Shown: positions 13,691 to 24,006 of the stretch, piece by piece
Layout of the letters: every line of letters begins with the position of its first letter
Numbering within the stretch: position 1 is the stretch's first letter
NCBI GenBank assembly: GCA_012976225.1
Contig: JAAVVG010000025.1
Coordinates: forward strand, 186,001 to 250,000
Source: Golubevia sp. BC0850
Taxonomy: Eukaryota > Basidiomycota > Exobasidiomycetes > Golubeviales > Golubeviaceae
Direction of reading: 5' to 3'
DNA: 64,000 nt
Position numbers and translations under genes: made by a program
Notes under the pieces: model-generated
Seen by the model: the letters and a program-made list of their open reading frames with translations, nothing else
Databases searched by the model: none
What the model was told of the DNA's origin: nothing

Positions 13691-14550
13691 AAGGGGTCGG
13701 CCAATCTTCAAGTCGTCGTGCTCACTCTATACACTTGACATACCAATTACATAACAGCTTAACTAGACTTAAATCTACCTCGTCACCAGATGAAGATGAA
13801 TAGATCTTTGTGCTTTCACAGTTTCGCGACTTTGTAATTCTTTCGAGCGAGGCGCGTCTCACGAGATTGGTCACTCCGACGTGGGCCAAACAAAGTGCGG
13901 CGTCTCGTCTTTACGGCAGCGTCTCGTGGGGCTGCTTGGTTGAGTGACTCGTCCATCTATCTGAAATCTTAGTTTGTTTACCAAGCGAGGGAGATGCTTT
14001 GTGAGTATATACATATTGTAGAAGCTAGAATCACAGTATCGTTATCTGGACATTTCTTCTTCCTTCGATTGCGTATAGGTTCCCAATTTTTTTATCGCAC
14101 ATGACATGAAAACCTTAAAGCCACGTTTTTGATATGATCTTCCGCATGCAACGAAAAGAGGAAAAACCCGAGATCTCGACTCGAGGACACAACTCTAATT
14201 TCCAGCTCCGATCAGAGAGGTCGTGTTTACAACTCCGTCTCTCTGTTTTGCCTCTTTCTCCCAATTACCCTGAACCAGTTTTTGAACTCAACCCCCTTCA
14301 GATCTTCCGATGCCAGTCCTCTTGACATTCCTCTTGTTCAAAATCTTGGTCGATTGGCCTTTTTGGGCAAGTTTCAGAAGCTCTAGAATCTCACTTCGTT
14401 TGGCTCGTAGAGAGTCAATCGACAACTCCTTCTATTGCCTTTCCTTTTCAACGCCAGATCTCAATTCTCAGCTCCATACCGAAGACTCACAAGAATCCGT
14501 GGCCGATTAAGCTCTCGTAGGGGTTTGGAAAGAGGTTCGACTCGCTTTTA
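13691..14550. other. Intergenic region
   Basis: No convincing gene. It holds the 3' flank of the armadillo gene and the promoter of the cytochrome b561 gene. Around 13845-13930 a gcgtctcgt-type motif recurs three times, without clear meaning. Open frames here have no coding character. Confidence 0.5.
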
Positions 14551-14556
14551 TATAAA
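14551..14556 (+). promoter_or_regulatory. TATA box of the cytochrome b561 gene
   Basis: TATAAA within tttatataaaaagc, 109 bp upstream of the ATG at 14665. Well-formed and correctly placed; most other starts in the window lack one. Confidence 0.6.
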
Positions 14557-14664
14557 AAGCAAAAGATGACCAAATGTCTCTGTTTCCCTTGAACTACATT
14601 CCTATCTCACAAACCTTTAGCTCCACCATCAAAAAATTTCTCCAAATCTAGCGAGAAGATCCGA

Positions 14665-16025
14665 ATGCAAGCTTCTCGTTTCGCTTCCAAGGCAACAGCT
14701 TTAATAGCTTTGTTGACCTTGACGGTTCAAGCCGCCCCTCAAGTCAACTCTACTTCTTCCGAGACCACAATCAGCAGTCAAGAGAAACCTATAGGGATGT
14801 CTCAGACTGTCCTGATCGCTCATGTGGTGAGTCTCCGTGGCTCTGGCTCGTCTCCTTTTTCCAGTTCGACACTGAGCGTTGACACTAGAAACCTCTCCCG
14901 TCTCTCAAAGGTTTGCATGGGCCTTTCTTTCTTGGTATTCGCACCTTTCGGAGCCATACTAGCTCGTTATGGAAGAACGCTCTTTGCTTGGTCTTTCGTG
15001 CATCGAGTCTTCCAGTCGATTTGTGGACTGCTCGCAATTGTTGGTCTCGCGCTGTGAGTTTTCCGAATCTCTACCTTTCTCCTTCACTTTGCTTACCTTG
15101 GAATCGTCCTTCTCTCCTGATCAGTGGAATTGCCTACTCGAGTCTCTCGCCCACCTCCAAAGGTCTCTCTTCGTCACACGCCAGCGTTGGCCTCGGCCTC
15201 TTCATCATCTTGGTAATCCAATTTTTGTTAGGCTATGCCTCTCACATCTTCTTCAATTCTCAAGTTCTCAAGTACAGAGCCATCAACTTTGTTCATGCAG
15301 GACTGGGAATCACAATCATTGGTCTAAGCTTTTGGGACGTCATCCTCGGAGCCGAAGCTTGGTCGACAGCGAAGCCACATCTCAAAGTCATCAAGTACTC
15401 ACTTTTAGGATATGGTCTTTCGATTGTTCTTATCTACTGCTTAGGATTCCTACTCATTCCTAGAGAGCTCGAAAACAACAGATTGAACTACAATTCAGAG
15501 CACAAGATTCTCAAATATAAATTAGCTTCAGCTCCAGCCATGAATTCCGAGACTCATCTAAACCAAATCGAAAAGTACCAATCCAAGCTATCGATTCCCA
15601 AGCCACTCGAAGAGATCTGTGGTCCAGTCTCGCTTTTCTATCACAACACAGACCTAAAGCAAGTTGTCATTGAAGAAAGTGGTGAAAGTGGAGATGAGAA
15701 TCAAAGAGCTTCAGTCTTCGAAGATGACGACGAAGATGACGAGAAAAGCATGAAAGAAATCAGGAATTCAATCTCCAGTAGGAAGGAAAAGAAGAGGAAG
15801 TCTAAGGATTTGAAGAGGGCTAACAAGTCCTTTGAGCTGGTTAGGAAGAATGGCTACAAGGAAAGCACAAGCCAGGGGAAGAAAAGCCCACATGAATTCG
15901 AAAGCACTTCTGCCATCTCAGCTTCTACTTCTCTGAACGAATCGACTTTTCTGGGAGGGTTAGATGGTCAGGATGAATTGGAAGATGAATTCAATGAAAT
16001 CAGGTTCTCTGGGGTGGCGCTGTAA
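14665..16025 (+). CDS. Cytochrome b561 family transmembrane protein with signal peptide
   Basis: Predicted bis-heme trans-membrane electron carrier (ascorbate- or NADPH-linked ferric reductase type) of the plasma or vacuolar membrane. Exons: 14665-14826, 14911-15053, 15125-16025 (sum divisible by 3, 401 residues). An N-terminal signal peptide (ALIALLTLTVQAAP) precedes a helix bundle. Four histidines fit the two heme ligand pairs: IAHVV, FVHRVFQ, SSSHASVG and NFVHAGLG. FLVFAPFGAILAR is the typical helix-2 block. The C-terminal 140 residues are hydrophilic and acidic (DDDEDDEK) and probably cytosolic. There is no DOMON domain, so it is a stand-alone b561. Function inferred from family. Confidence 0.82.
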
Positions 16026-17289
16026 AATTGACTCTGTGTTCTCGCTCTCTTTTAATGCTCTTTAGCACTCTATCCACTCTCTTCTATTCTCTCCACTACT
16101 AGACTTCTCTTTGAATTTTGCCTTACTGTTACTATATACTATACTTACTATACCGGGAACTGACGGAATGTCACCAACTTTCACTTTCTTCGAGATGGAC
16201 CCGCCTCTGGCTGTTGACGTTGAGACGTGGGTCTTGAGCACCAGATTGAAAAGGAAACGATTAGAGCGCAGAGTGAAGAGCGGAACTCATAGAAGAATTC
16301 AAATCCACTGGCTCTTCACAACCGACCCTCGCGATTCGAAATCTAGTACGCTTCTCCTGTCCGTTTGAGACAGTGAGAGAAGGAACAAAGGGCAGTCTGA
16401 AAGAAAGACTCTTTTCTGGTTCCCTTCCCGAAGTTCAATGTTCGTCTGCCAGAACTTTCCACTGAGAGAAAGTCTCAAGTTGAGCTTTCTCTTACCTCGT
16501 TTCAGAAGTCTTCACTTCGGGTTGATCCCTCCTGTCTCCTGCACGACCTGTCCCCAGACTTAGGGCCGGCTGGTCGAAGTCCTTTGAAGCCTCAAGGCCA
16601 TGATCAAAGAGTCCTCTTTGTTTGTAGAATGAGTCCGTAGAAATTCGATAGGATTGGAGTCACGCCATCAAGTATCCTCTCAGATAGAACATGCGCCTAG
16701 AAAGCTCAACTTCGAGTGAGGCGACACGAACCCTGCATATCCATATGTTCATTTTTCTCAGTACTGACTCGAATTTTTCAAGGGGAAACTTCTATCCACT
16801 TGACTTCCGATAACAGGAATAGAACAACCAAGGACTGCGCAAACCCCTTGCTTCAGTCGCCAGAGGGTCATCCTCAAAAACCTTCAAAACGATGCCGGCG
16901 GGTGCGCCCTCTTATCTGCAATTCGTCGATGAATACTATTCGCTCGTATGACCAACAAATTTGAAGGCATTGGACGGCTTGTTGGAAAGAGAAACAACCA
17001 GTTCTCGATCAGAAGAAAGCCAATGAACCAATGCCCTCAGTCTGAGAATGAGAATATAAAAAAAGATTCGCCCGCTTTTTTGGACTCTCTCCTTCTTCCA
17101 AACTCATCTCCATCCAACTTCAACTTCTCATCTTCTTCTCCTCTTCTTCTTCGTTTCTCAGGTAGCCGGCTACTCACCCCTTTCTATTACTACTTCTTTC
17201 ATAACTACATTTTTCTATCAACTTCTTGCATCTCGACGACTTTTCCCCCCTTTTTTAAGTAATTCCTCAACCCTCCAAATTTTAAGAAC
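16026..17289. other. Intergenic region with TATA box
   Basis: About 1.26 kb without a supportable gene. A TATAAA at 17055-17060 lies about 235 bp upstream of the secreted precursor gene and is its probable core promoter, implying a long pyrimidine-rich 5' leader. Short reading frames here look like noise. Confidence 0.5.
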
Positions 17290-18413
17290 ATGCAAGCCAA
17301 AATCGCCATCTCTCTCGCCTTCGCTTCAAGCTTATTGGTCGCCGCAGCTCCAGCTCCAACTTCTGTAAGTTGCCGTAGGACTATCGGAGGACTGCTCTTT
17401 GTTCGGTCTGATCTTTTTCATTTCTGCTTTTCTCACCAACACAGGAGAAAGAACTCTTCACCTTTGATCTGCCAAAGCAGCACTCTTCTTCTCCTTCAGA
17501 CCCTTTTATCCTCGGATACAAGGGAAGAGACGTCCAATTCAAAGTAGGTCCAAATTTCTTTCTTTTGATCTGGCCATTTCACCGACTGACATGACCTCTT
17601 TGATCTCCATCTGGTTCATAGGACAAACGCGAGGCAGTCAACATCCTTCATCCAGTTCATCCATCAAACTCCTGGACCAGTCCTTACACTTTCGGTTTCA
17701 AAGGTAGAGATGCTGATTCTGTGGTAAGTTTCTAGGCTTCAACCTTCTGTCACCAGCAGGGGAGCAACGAGCAAAGAGCAACTAGCACAACCGATCTCGT
17801 CGACCGTTCTCTGACCCGGCATTGCCACCTTCACCACATCTTCTCCACCAGCAGTCCAACGAAGCTCGTGGATTCGCAGACTACGGATCTCTAATCTCAG
17901 CTATCATCAATGGCTTCAACGCCATTAGATCTTCAAGCAAAGAAGCAGAAGACTTTCTAAGCTCCGATGAAGGAAAAGAATTCGTTTCCAAACTCGCTTC
18001 GATTCAAGCCAGAGATCTAGTTGAAGAACGCGGGGCAGCTGATTATGGAAGTTTGATCTCAGCCATCATTAACGGGTTTAATGCTATCAGAACAAAGGCC
18101 ACTAGAGATTTGAATGAGAATGAAAGACTTGCTAGAGATCTAATCGAAGAACGTGGATTCGCTGACTACGGTTCATTGATCTCAGCAATCATCAATGGAT
18201 TCAATGCTATTAGAACTAGAGCGGCCAGAGATCTAGGAGATGAAGTGGTGAGTTCATGCCATCGTTTGGAGAAGTCCAAGATGATCTGAGAAGTTTTCTT
18301 ACCTCTCCATTCTTTCCTTGCCTCAGGAAATGCATCAAAGGGATGCATTCGACCCATCAACTTTGATGATGTTATTAGGAGCTCGTGATGAGGATTCTGA
18401 TTTGTTGGGATGA
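17290..18413 (+). CDS. Secreted repeat-peptide precursor with three identical 18-residue repeats
   Basis: I recognise no named family. Five exons fit in phase: 17290-17364, 17445-17543, 17622-17723, 17852-18247, 18327-18413 (252 residues; exon 4 could start at 17855, removing one Gln). Residues 1-20 are a clear signal peptide (LAFASSLLVAAAPAP). A single Lys-Arg lies at 60-61. Three copies of ADYGSLISAIINGFNAIR sit at about 101-118, 155-172 and 196-213, each preceded by R-G-F or R-G-A. The spacers share ARDL(V/I)EERG, and the dipeptide RD occurs eight times, so processing at Arg seems likely. The repeat is an amphipathic, Ile/Leu-rich helix candidate. The architecture resembles fungal secreted precursors cut into repeat peptides (Ustilago Rep1, Candida Ece1), but sequence similarity to them is not claimed. 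No CAAX box, so not a lipopeptide pheromone. Confidence 0.75.
17876..17929 (+). repeat. Peptide repeat copy 1
   Basis: Encodes ADYGSLISAIINGFNAIR. It differs from copy 2 at 13 of 18 codons and from copy 3 at 8 of 18, all synonymous. Confidence 0.9.
18038..18091 (+). repeat. Peptide repeat copy 2
   Basis: Same 18 residues as copies 1 and 3, with 10 of 18 codons different from copy 3. It is preceded by EERGA where the others have RGF. Confidence 0.9.
18161..18214 (+). repeat. Peptide repeat copy 3
   Basis: Same 18 residues, preceded by EERGF and followed by TRAARDL. Spacing from copy 2 (123 nt) is shorter than from copy 1 to copy 2 (162 nt). Confidence 0.9.
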
Positions 18414-19151
18414 GAGACCTGCTGGCGTCTTTTCCCTTTCTTTTCCACTGATCCTTTTGGGTCAAAATCTCTGAAACATTTATACACCTTAAGATAATTC
18501 ATAGGCCGAGTCCTTCCGGGAATCTTTGAGAAAATCAGCCAATTTTGCAAGAACGAAAAATTGATCGTGTCTTCTGAAGAACCTTTGGGCTCTCACTTCC
18601 TTCCATATGGAATGCAGAGGATACGGGGAGTGATAGCTGATACTCTTCGATTCAGTGAATATCGCAGTTGATCAAAAAGAGAGGGAAAGCTTGAGAAAGA
18701 GAAAGGATTAGAATTCTGAGTTCTGAACACACGACTGGGTATCTGATAACATTGAATTCAATTTCTCTCTCAATTCTACTATAAACGACAAAGATCTTTA
18801 ACGCTTCATTCTTGGTCTGACTTCGCAAAGTTTCAAAACTTGATGAGAGTGAGAGGGGTTTCCTTTACGAGCATGGTATTTTGCTGTAGAGACAAATAAG
18901 TTGAGCGTAAACTGGGTCTCGGGAGAGAAAGGGAACCTTTTAATCCTTTCATTAGAAGTAAAGAGAAGAGTTTAAATGATTTTGATTTCTGTTTGATAGC
19001 TTGTTAAGGACTGCAGTGCTAATCTATCAACCGCCCTTCCTAATCAAAATTCCAACATCTTGTTCTTCTAGAAGCATGCTTCTTTGCATCCATTTGAATC
19101 CCCATGTTGTGAAATAATGACTCTCTGCTACTCCCATCTAAACTTGTCTTC
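18414..19151. other. Intergenic region
   Basis: Convergent 3' flanks of the precursor gene and the mitochondrial protein gene. I see no further gene, RNA or repeat. Confidence 0.5.
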
Positions 19152-19631
19152 TCACCAAAGCTTCCACCAACTCTTCCCACTGCTTGTCTCCTCGACCTTC
19201 CCTTCATCTGCAACGACCTGTTCCCTCATCTTCAAAATCTTCTCCCTACTCTCCTTCACAACTTTCTGCAATCCATCAATCTCTTGCTCTCTTTCCTGTT
19301 TGATTTCTCCATCCTTCAAGACAGTCCAAGTGAGGTGTAAGGCGAAGTAAGAAGCACTTCCATAAGCCAGAACTCTTAAGAAAGGAGGTAGAATATCAGA
19401 GTAGAAAGATTTATGTCTTGCTGAAGCTGAATTTGGGTCTACTGGAGTTGGATTGATTGGCTTGGGTTGCTTTGGTGGAGGAGGAGAGAAATAGGATGAG
19501 GATGGAGAAGAGGAGGAGGATGAAGGTTGAGGTTGCGAGTTTGAGTTTAGGATGGAACGACTCGTTGAGATTAATCGAATCGTTTCAAAACTTCGTTGGT
19601 TGAATGAAAAAGTTGGAATTCTGGCAAGCAT
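19152..19631 (-). CDS. Small mitochondrial single-pass protein of unknown function
   Basis: One uninterrupted frame of 159 residues starting at MLARIPTFSF. The N-terminus is rich in Arg, Ser and Phe and lacks acidic residues, a typical mitochondrial presequence. A Ser/Pro-rich linker (residues 35-70) is followed by a hydrophobic segment (FLRVLAYGSASYFALHLTW) that could span the inner membrane, then a charged helix (EIDGLQKVVKESREKILKMREQ) with coiled-coil potential, ending SWWKLW. I do not recognise the family. It diverges from the F-box fragment about 300 bp away. Confidence 0.65.
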   Translation of the reverse strand: MLARIPTFSFNQRSFETIRLISTSRSILNSNSQPQPSSSSSSPSSSYFSPPPPKQPKPINPTPVDPNSASARHKSFYSDILPPFLRVLAYGSASYFALHLTWTVLKDGEIKQEREQEIDGLQKVVKESREKILKMREQVVADEGKVEETSSGKSWWKLW

Positions 19632-19927
19632 TTTCAAACCTCAAACAGTGTTGATGATGTCGATGAGTTTGGCGTACGCGTATAGGAGCGGTCTCTCTTC
19701 GAGCCCTTTCAATTTTCAAATCGATTCGTTCTGTTTGGATCTCTTCTATTTTATCTGAGACCTCAAATCCAGGTGATTGTATGCTTCCTATTGGGTCGAA
19801 TAGACTACCTTTGCCGTTGCTGACTCCACTTATCTGGCTCTATCCTTCCGGTTTCCTCCCTCTCCTTCTTCCCACTCACCAACAATCCCGAGAAGATTCA
19901 ATCTGACAACACCCAGTGATTCCAACA

Positions 19928-20212
19928 ATGACATGCATCAACGACGTGTTGCCTTCCGAAACTCTACTGACAACTTTCAAGAGATCAGCAACGAAAGAGG
20001 TCATTAAAGCTAGAAAAGTTTGCAAACTTTGGTGGAAGCTGGTTGATGAGAACAAATCTTTGTGGAGAATTCTGGTGCTGCTGAAAGAGGATATAGAAGA
20101 GACAAAATCTATTGTCGATCACTTTTATGAGAAAAGTGGGTCTACGTTGGAGGAGATCTCGTTTGTAGTCAAAGGGGAAGGAAATCAAGGCTTGGAGCAA
20201 TTGCACGGGTAG
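19928..20212 (+). pseudogene. F-box protein N-terminal fragment
   Basis: Ninety-four residues from ATG to stop. The N-terminus fits an F-box: INDVLPSETLLTTF, then EVIKARKVCKLWWKLVDENKSLWR. After about 75 residues the frame ends in EISFVVKGEGNQ, a beginning leucine-rich segment, and stops where a CTTGG-rich repetitive tract begins. F-box proteins normally have a substrate-binding domain of several hundred residues, so this is probably a truncated relative of the family seen again at 60909-61833. A short expressed F-box protein remains possible. Confidence 0.5.
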
Positions 20213-20440
20213 CGGTGGTCAATCTTGACCAATCTTGAGGTCCCCTTGACCAAACCTTGGTAAACCGGTCTTGGGCAAGAATTTCATGTGAATGGAAGAA
20301 AGGTTGACCCAGTCTTGGAGATCCTCCAACCTTGGACCAGGCTTGAAGGCTACTTAAACCAAGCTTGAGAACGAAGGATGAAAATAGCCTCAAAACTGGT
20401 TCAAGCTTGGAGCAGACTTGGGACAGTCTTGGTAATGTCA
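20213..20440. repeat. Degenerate CTTGG/CTTGA-rich tract
   Basis: About 11 occurrences of CTTGG or CTTGA in 228 bp, often with CCAAG/GACCA partners nearby (CTTGGACCAGGCTTG, AAGCTTGG). It looks like a diverged short tandem repeat. It starts exactly where the F-box coding sequence ends. No terminal repeats or target-site duplication could be recognised. Confidence 0.5.
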
Positions 20441-21440
20441 AAATTAAATTGAATTAGAGGAAAAGTCATAGCTGTATCTATTGTGTAGCAAACATAAGGA
20501 GAGGGGAGTGATACGAAATCGACGGAGACGAAGCTGGGGAGGTGCGAGGAGAGAAGCAAAGTTGAGACAAGAGAGATACTCATTTAAACTGAAATAGACC
20601 TGATTTCTGAGAAAGAGATCAAGAAGAGAAAGTGGGAAAAGAAAGGAGTATCAGAACGAGGGAGGAATGACTTTATGAAGATAAGGCCATGACTCACAAA
20701 GGCAACTTCAGAGAGCACCTATCTTAGAGCAGGAAGAGAGAGAGGAAGAAAAAAAGAAAGGACGTGTCATATGAATCAACTCATGGTGTCAAGAGTGATA
20801 GAAAGATAGAAAGAGGAGATTTGACCAGAGGTGTAGGCCATGAGTTAGTCTTCTCCAACGTCGACATCCTCTGGTTCCGATTTTCCCTGCTCTCTTATCC
20901 TCTCCCTAGCCCAAACAACCACCTCATCAGAACACTACAGACTCATTCTCTGATTCTGCCCCGAGTTGAGGAGGTAAAGCGGAAGTTGTTACTTTGAATG
21001 AGGTCTGAGAGGGGTACCGAATTAGGGAAAGGTGGGTTAGGAGAAAGGTGGGTTAGGAACAGCGACCAGAACCCTTTTTTCGATCACAAACCAGACAGTA
21101 TCCAGAACTGAGTCAAAGCTTCTCGCGTCACTTCGATCTTTCCAACTCTCTTACCTTTCTTTCAAAGTGCGAGAAAAGGTTCTCACAACGCTCAAGGATT
21201 CCCGAATCTTGAGACACTCTTTCAGTGACGTGGTGAGAGTACACTGAGAAAAAAGAGTCTGAGATTGATTGGCGCTCCCTTTCGCTAGCTCCAAAGCGTC
21301 GACTCAGACCTCTTTCCTTCTTCCTTCCCGACCATCATCATCCTCTCTTCTTCTTCCCAACCACTCAATCCATAACATCTTCAAACACGAACCTGAGATC
21401 TAGAATCTGCTTCCATCCCATCCATCAAGGTCTGACCAGT
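20441..21440. other. Intergenic region
   Basis: No supportable gene. Around 21025-21057 a 16-bp unit containing GGTGGGTTAGG occurs twice in tandem. The rest is purine/pyrimidine-skewed sequence without coding character. Confidence 0.45.
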
Positions 21441-22329
21441 GGTTGTTTTCCCATCATTGGACCATTCAAAGAATCTCATTCCATCGACAAAGTCAAGAGA
21501 ACTGCAATCAAAGGTTTCAAATTGAATCCAGAAGAGGATCATCTCTACGAGATAAGAGGTTGCAACTGTGGTGGAACAGGAGAAGAAGAGGAAGAAGAGA
21601 TATTCGGTAATGATCTGACTCTGGAGGAGATGGGATGGGAGGATGAGAAGAGAGTCTTCTTGAGGAAGATAGAAGTGAAGGAAGAGATCAAGGAGGAAGA
21701 GGAAGACGTCAAGATCGAGGTCAAAGAAGAAGAAGACAAAGAAGAAATCCCAACAGGTGAGTGTCGGTACAATTCATCTCTGGAAGGATAGGTGATGCCT
21801 CTGAAGGAAGAAGGAGAAGGTTGAGGGTCATGAAGCAAGAAGAGGCAGCGGCCGAAGGATCAAAGAAGATTTGAATGGCCTTGATTCCAGCTACTGACTC
21901 AGTCCCTTTGGCTTTCCTCACACAGTCAGAAGACCGTCTCGTTCTTTGGGGAAGAGGAGAGCGGTGGTTGAGGATCAAAAAGAACTTCCAAGAGCCTCAA
22001 CCTCCCACCCTTCCTCCTCCACGAACTCTTCGAGCTCTACATCAATCAATCTCTCTACTCTTGGAATGGAGAATTTCAGCAAGGAAGGGCTCATCCCTGC
22101 TCGACAAATTTCTAAACCTCTAGGTGGAGATGCTTGGATGAGCCAGTCGATTGGAAAGTTGGGAACAATTCAGACCAAGAGCGCCGGCCCACTCAGGAAG
22201 CTAGAAGATGCCGTCAAAGCTTCCCTAGTCTCCCAGTTGGTCGTAGAAGATACAGGCCTCTTCAACTCAGCTCTGATAGAAGCCCTGGTCAGAGCTTTTC
22301 ATGAACGTCAAAGTGCTTCGGGTCCCTAG
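21441..22329 (+). CDS. Unresolved acidic protein with clustered SUMO-consensus sites
   Basis: Open sequence runs to 21756 without a usable ATG, so the start is unknown. It encodes GFKLNPEEDHLYEIRGCNCGG, then a strongly acidic stretch with four psi-K-x-E motifs (VKEE, IKEE, VKIE, VKEE). A GTGAGT donor at 21757 and an acceptor ending cacacag at about 21925 would join it in phase to a second block (LGKRRAVVEDQKELPRA, LIPARQISKPLGGDAW, KLEDAVKASLVSQLVVEDTG) ending at 22329. I recognise no family. The missing start and the competing frame at the 3' end suggest either more exons than I can place or a decaying gene. Confidence 0.35.
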
Positions 22330-23270
22330 AAAGGACGTCATTCCCTCACTTTGGGAGTTCATGACTACAAGAGGGCTGCAGAGCTCGTTAACGAAGAGCA
22401 AGGTGGTCGAGGTCAGTACGAACTTTGTTTCAGGTTTTCATTGTTTCAGCATTCCAGTACTGACTCCAGTCCTCTTCTATGACTCCCTGTTCTCTTCAAA
22501 AGTCAAACAGACTCACAAAAAAATCTACTCCGATATTCTTCGACCAGCCGAAAGATTCTCTCTGACTGAAAGTGGTCTCTCTGGTCAAGCACTCTCGTCT
22601 GCCAGGTCAATCTCAGTTCTTTGGGCGAACGACAAATGGATAACTCAACAACTGCTTCCTGGATTGTCAGCAATTGGTGTCATTCATTCATATTGAGCTG
22701 CTCAAGTAAGAGAGATGGCAACTCTGACTTCGATTCGACCCCGTGAGCCAGCTCCAGATTGGTTCCCTCCAGCTGTCCTCCGAGCTTTGAGATAAGCCAT
22801 CAACTACGCTACTTCCTAGTCCCCTGAAGGGAGCCCGGATCTCTGCTTGTGGTTGGTCTCAAAGCAGATGTCTTCCTCTAGCACTAGAGTTCCTCAAGAA
22901 AGAACTGGGAGTCGTAGATCCTCCAAGTGCAACTGCCCCTCTGAAGAAACGAAAGAGAGCTCCGAGGAAGAAGCATTCTCCTTCAGAGGGCGACTCAGAC
23001 GACCTATAATCAGATCTTACGGACACACAGACGGAGAAGGAAGACAATTCAAATCCCGAACCAGGTCCCTCTTCCATCAACAGAGCTTCCTTCTCTCTTC
23101 AATCGACTCCAACTTCTCAAGAAATCGGACAAGCTCGACTTCAACTCAAAGAATTCAAAAATGTATCCGAAACTCAACTAGACGAATCAGATCTCACCGA
23201 ATCTGAGAAGCTGGAGTTCAAAAGACACATCGAAGAGATGGAGGAGACGCTTCGAGATTTTGAGATTTAG
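22301..23270 (+). pseudogene. Probable decayed continuation of the preceding locus
   Basis: Protein-like stretches occur in different frames: RKDVIPSLWEFMTTRGLQ near 22330, KIYSDILRPAERFSLTESG near 22530, REPAPDWFPPAVLRAL near 22750, and PPSATAPLKKRKRAPRKK leading to ESEKLEFKRHIEEMEETL before a stop at 23268. They are separated by frame changes and in-frame stops that no GT-AG intron I can see removes. No reverse transcriptase, integrase or terminal repeats were seen. Best read as a broken or badly resolved host gene. Confidence 0.35.
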
Positions 23271-24006
23271 AATAATGGCCAAGAAGGGACTGGATTGGGC
23301 TGAGAATGTGAGTAGACCACCAATAGAGTACCCAATCCTCAAAGGTACTCCATGACTGAAGAGCTGATGTATCTTGAACGCGTTCTTCACTTTCCTTTCC
23401 CCCGACAGTTCCAACAATTCTCGACTAGTAGAGGGAAGAAAGAAATCACTTGCCAGTCTCTTTTTCTCTCTTTTTGGATCCATAGGTTTCTCTTCGTACA
23501 AGCTCCTTCCCTTCTCTTGATCTTTCACCTTCTCCAAAGTCGCTATCAAAAAGAGACCCTTCAACTAATTTGCCTTTTCCTTTTCCAACTAGTGTGTTCC
23601 CAGTGTTTGAATGTCATGCTAGTACCAAAATGAAGCGATTCATGTCTTTGAGTCTGATCGAGTAATGCATCGAGGGTCAGATCAACGTTTGATGGGAAAT
23701 CCGAGATGAGAAGAGGTGGATTGTTTCACTCAGATTAGACCCTCCCTAGACCCTCCCTCCTTCTCACCCACCACCATCAAACATTTTCACTTTCCTCAGG
23801 ATGGCAATATGGCACATCCTCATCGATAGGAGAGGTAGACCCTATGTAGTTGGGGAATCATTCTATTACAAAAAAAAAGCCACCATCCCATCCTTCTAAT
23901 TCCAATTTTTCAACTTCGATTTCCCTTTCTCTTTACTTCCTTCTCGTTTGACCCATCCTTTCCTGAATTCTCGCCAAAGAGCGCAGTGCTTCTAGAGAGG
24001 CTTCTG
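23271..24006. other. Intergenic region
   Basis: Flank downstream of the glucosidase II beta gene. Holds an A9 run near 23870 and no gene I can support. Confidence 0.45.

Noticed and set aside
14134-14510. Two plus-strand frames before the cytochrome b561 gene
   Set aside because: No domain, no splice support, and they overlap the TATA-containing promoter.
17290-18413. Mating-pheromone precursor
   Set aside because: Basidiomycete lipopeptide pheromones end in CAAX and are short; this one has a signal peptide and ends DLLG.
21020-21060. Interstitial telomere-like GGGTTAG
   Set aside because: Only two copies within a 16-bp unit; not a telomere repeat array.
21441-23270. Possible transposon or retroelement remnant
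   Set aside because: No reverse transcriptase, integrase, transposase signature, terminal repeats or target duplication visible.
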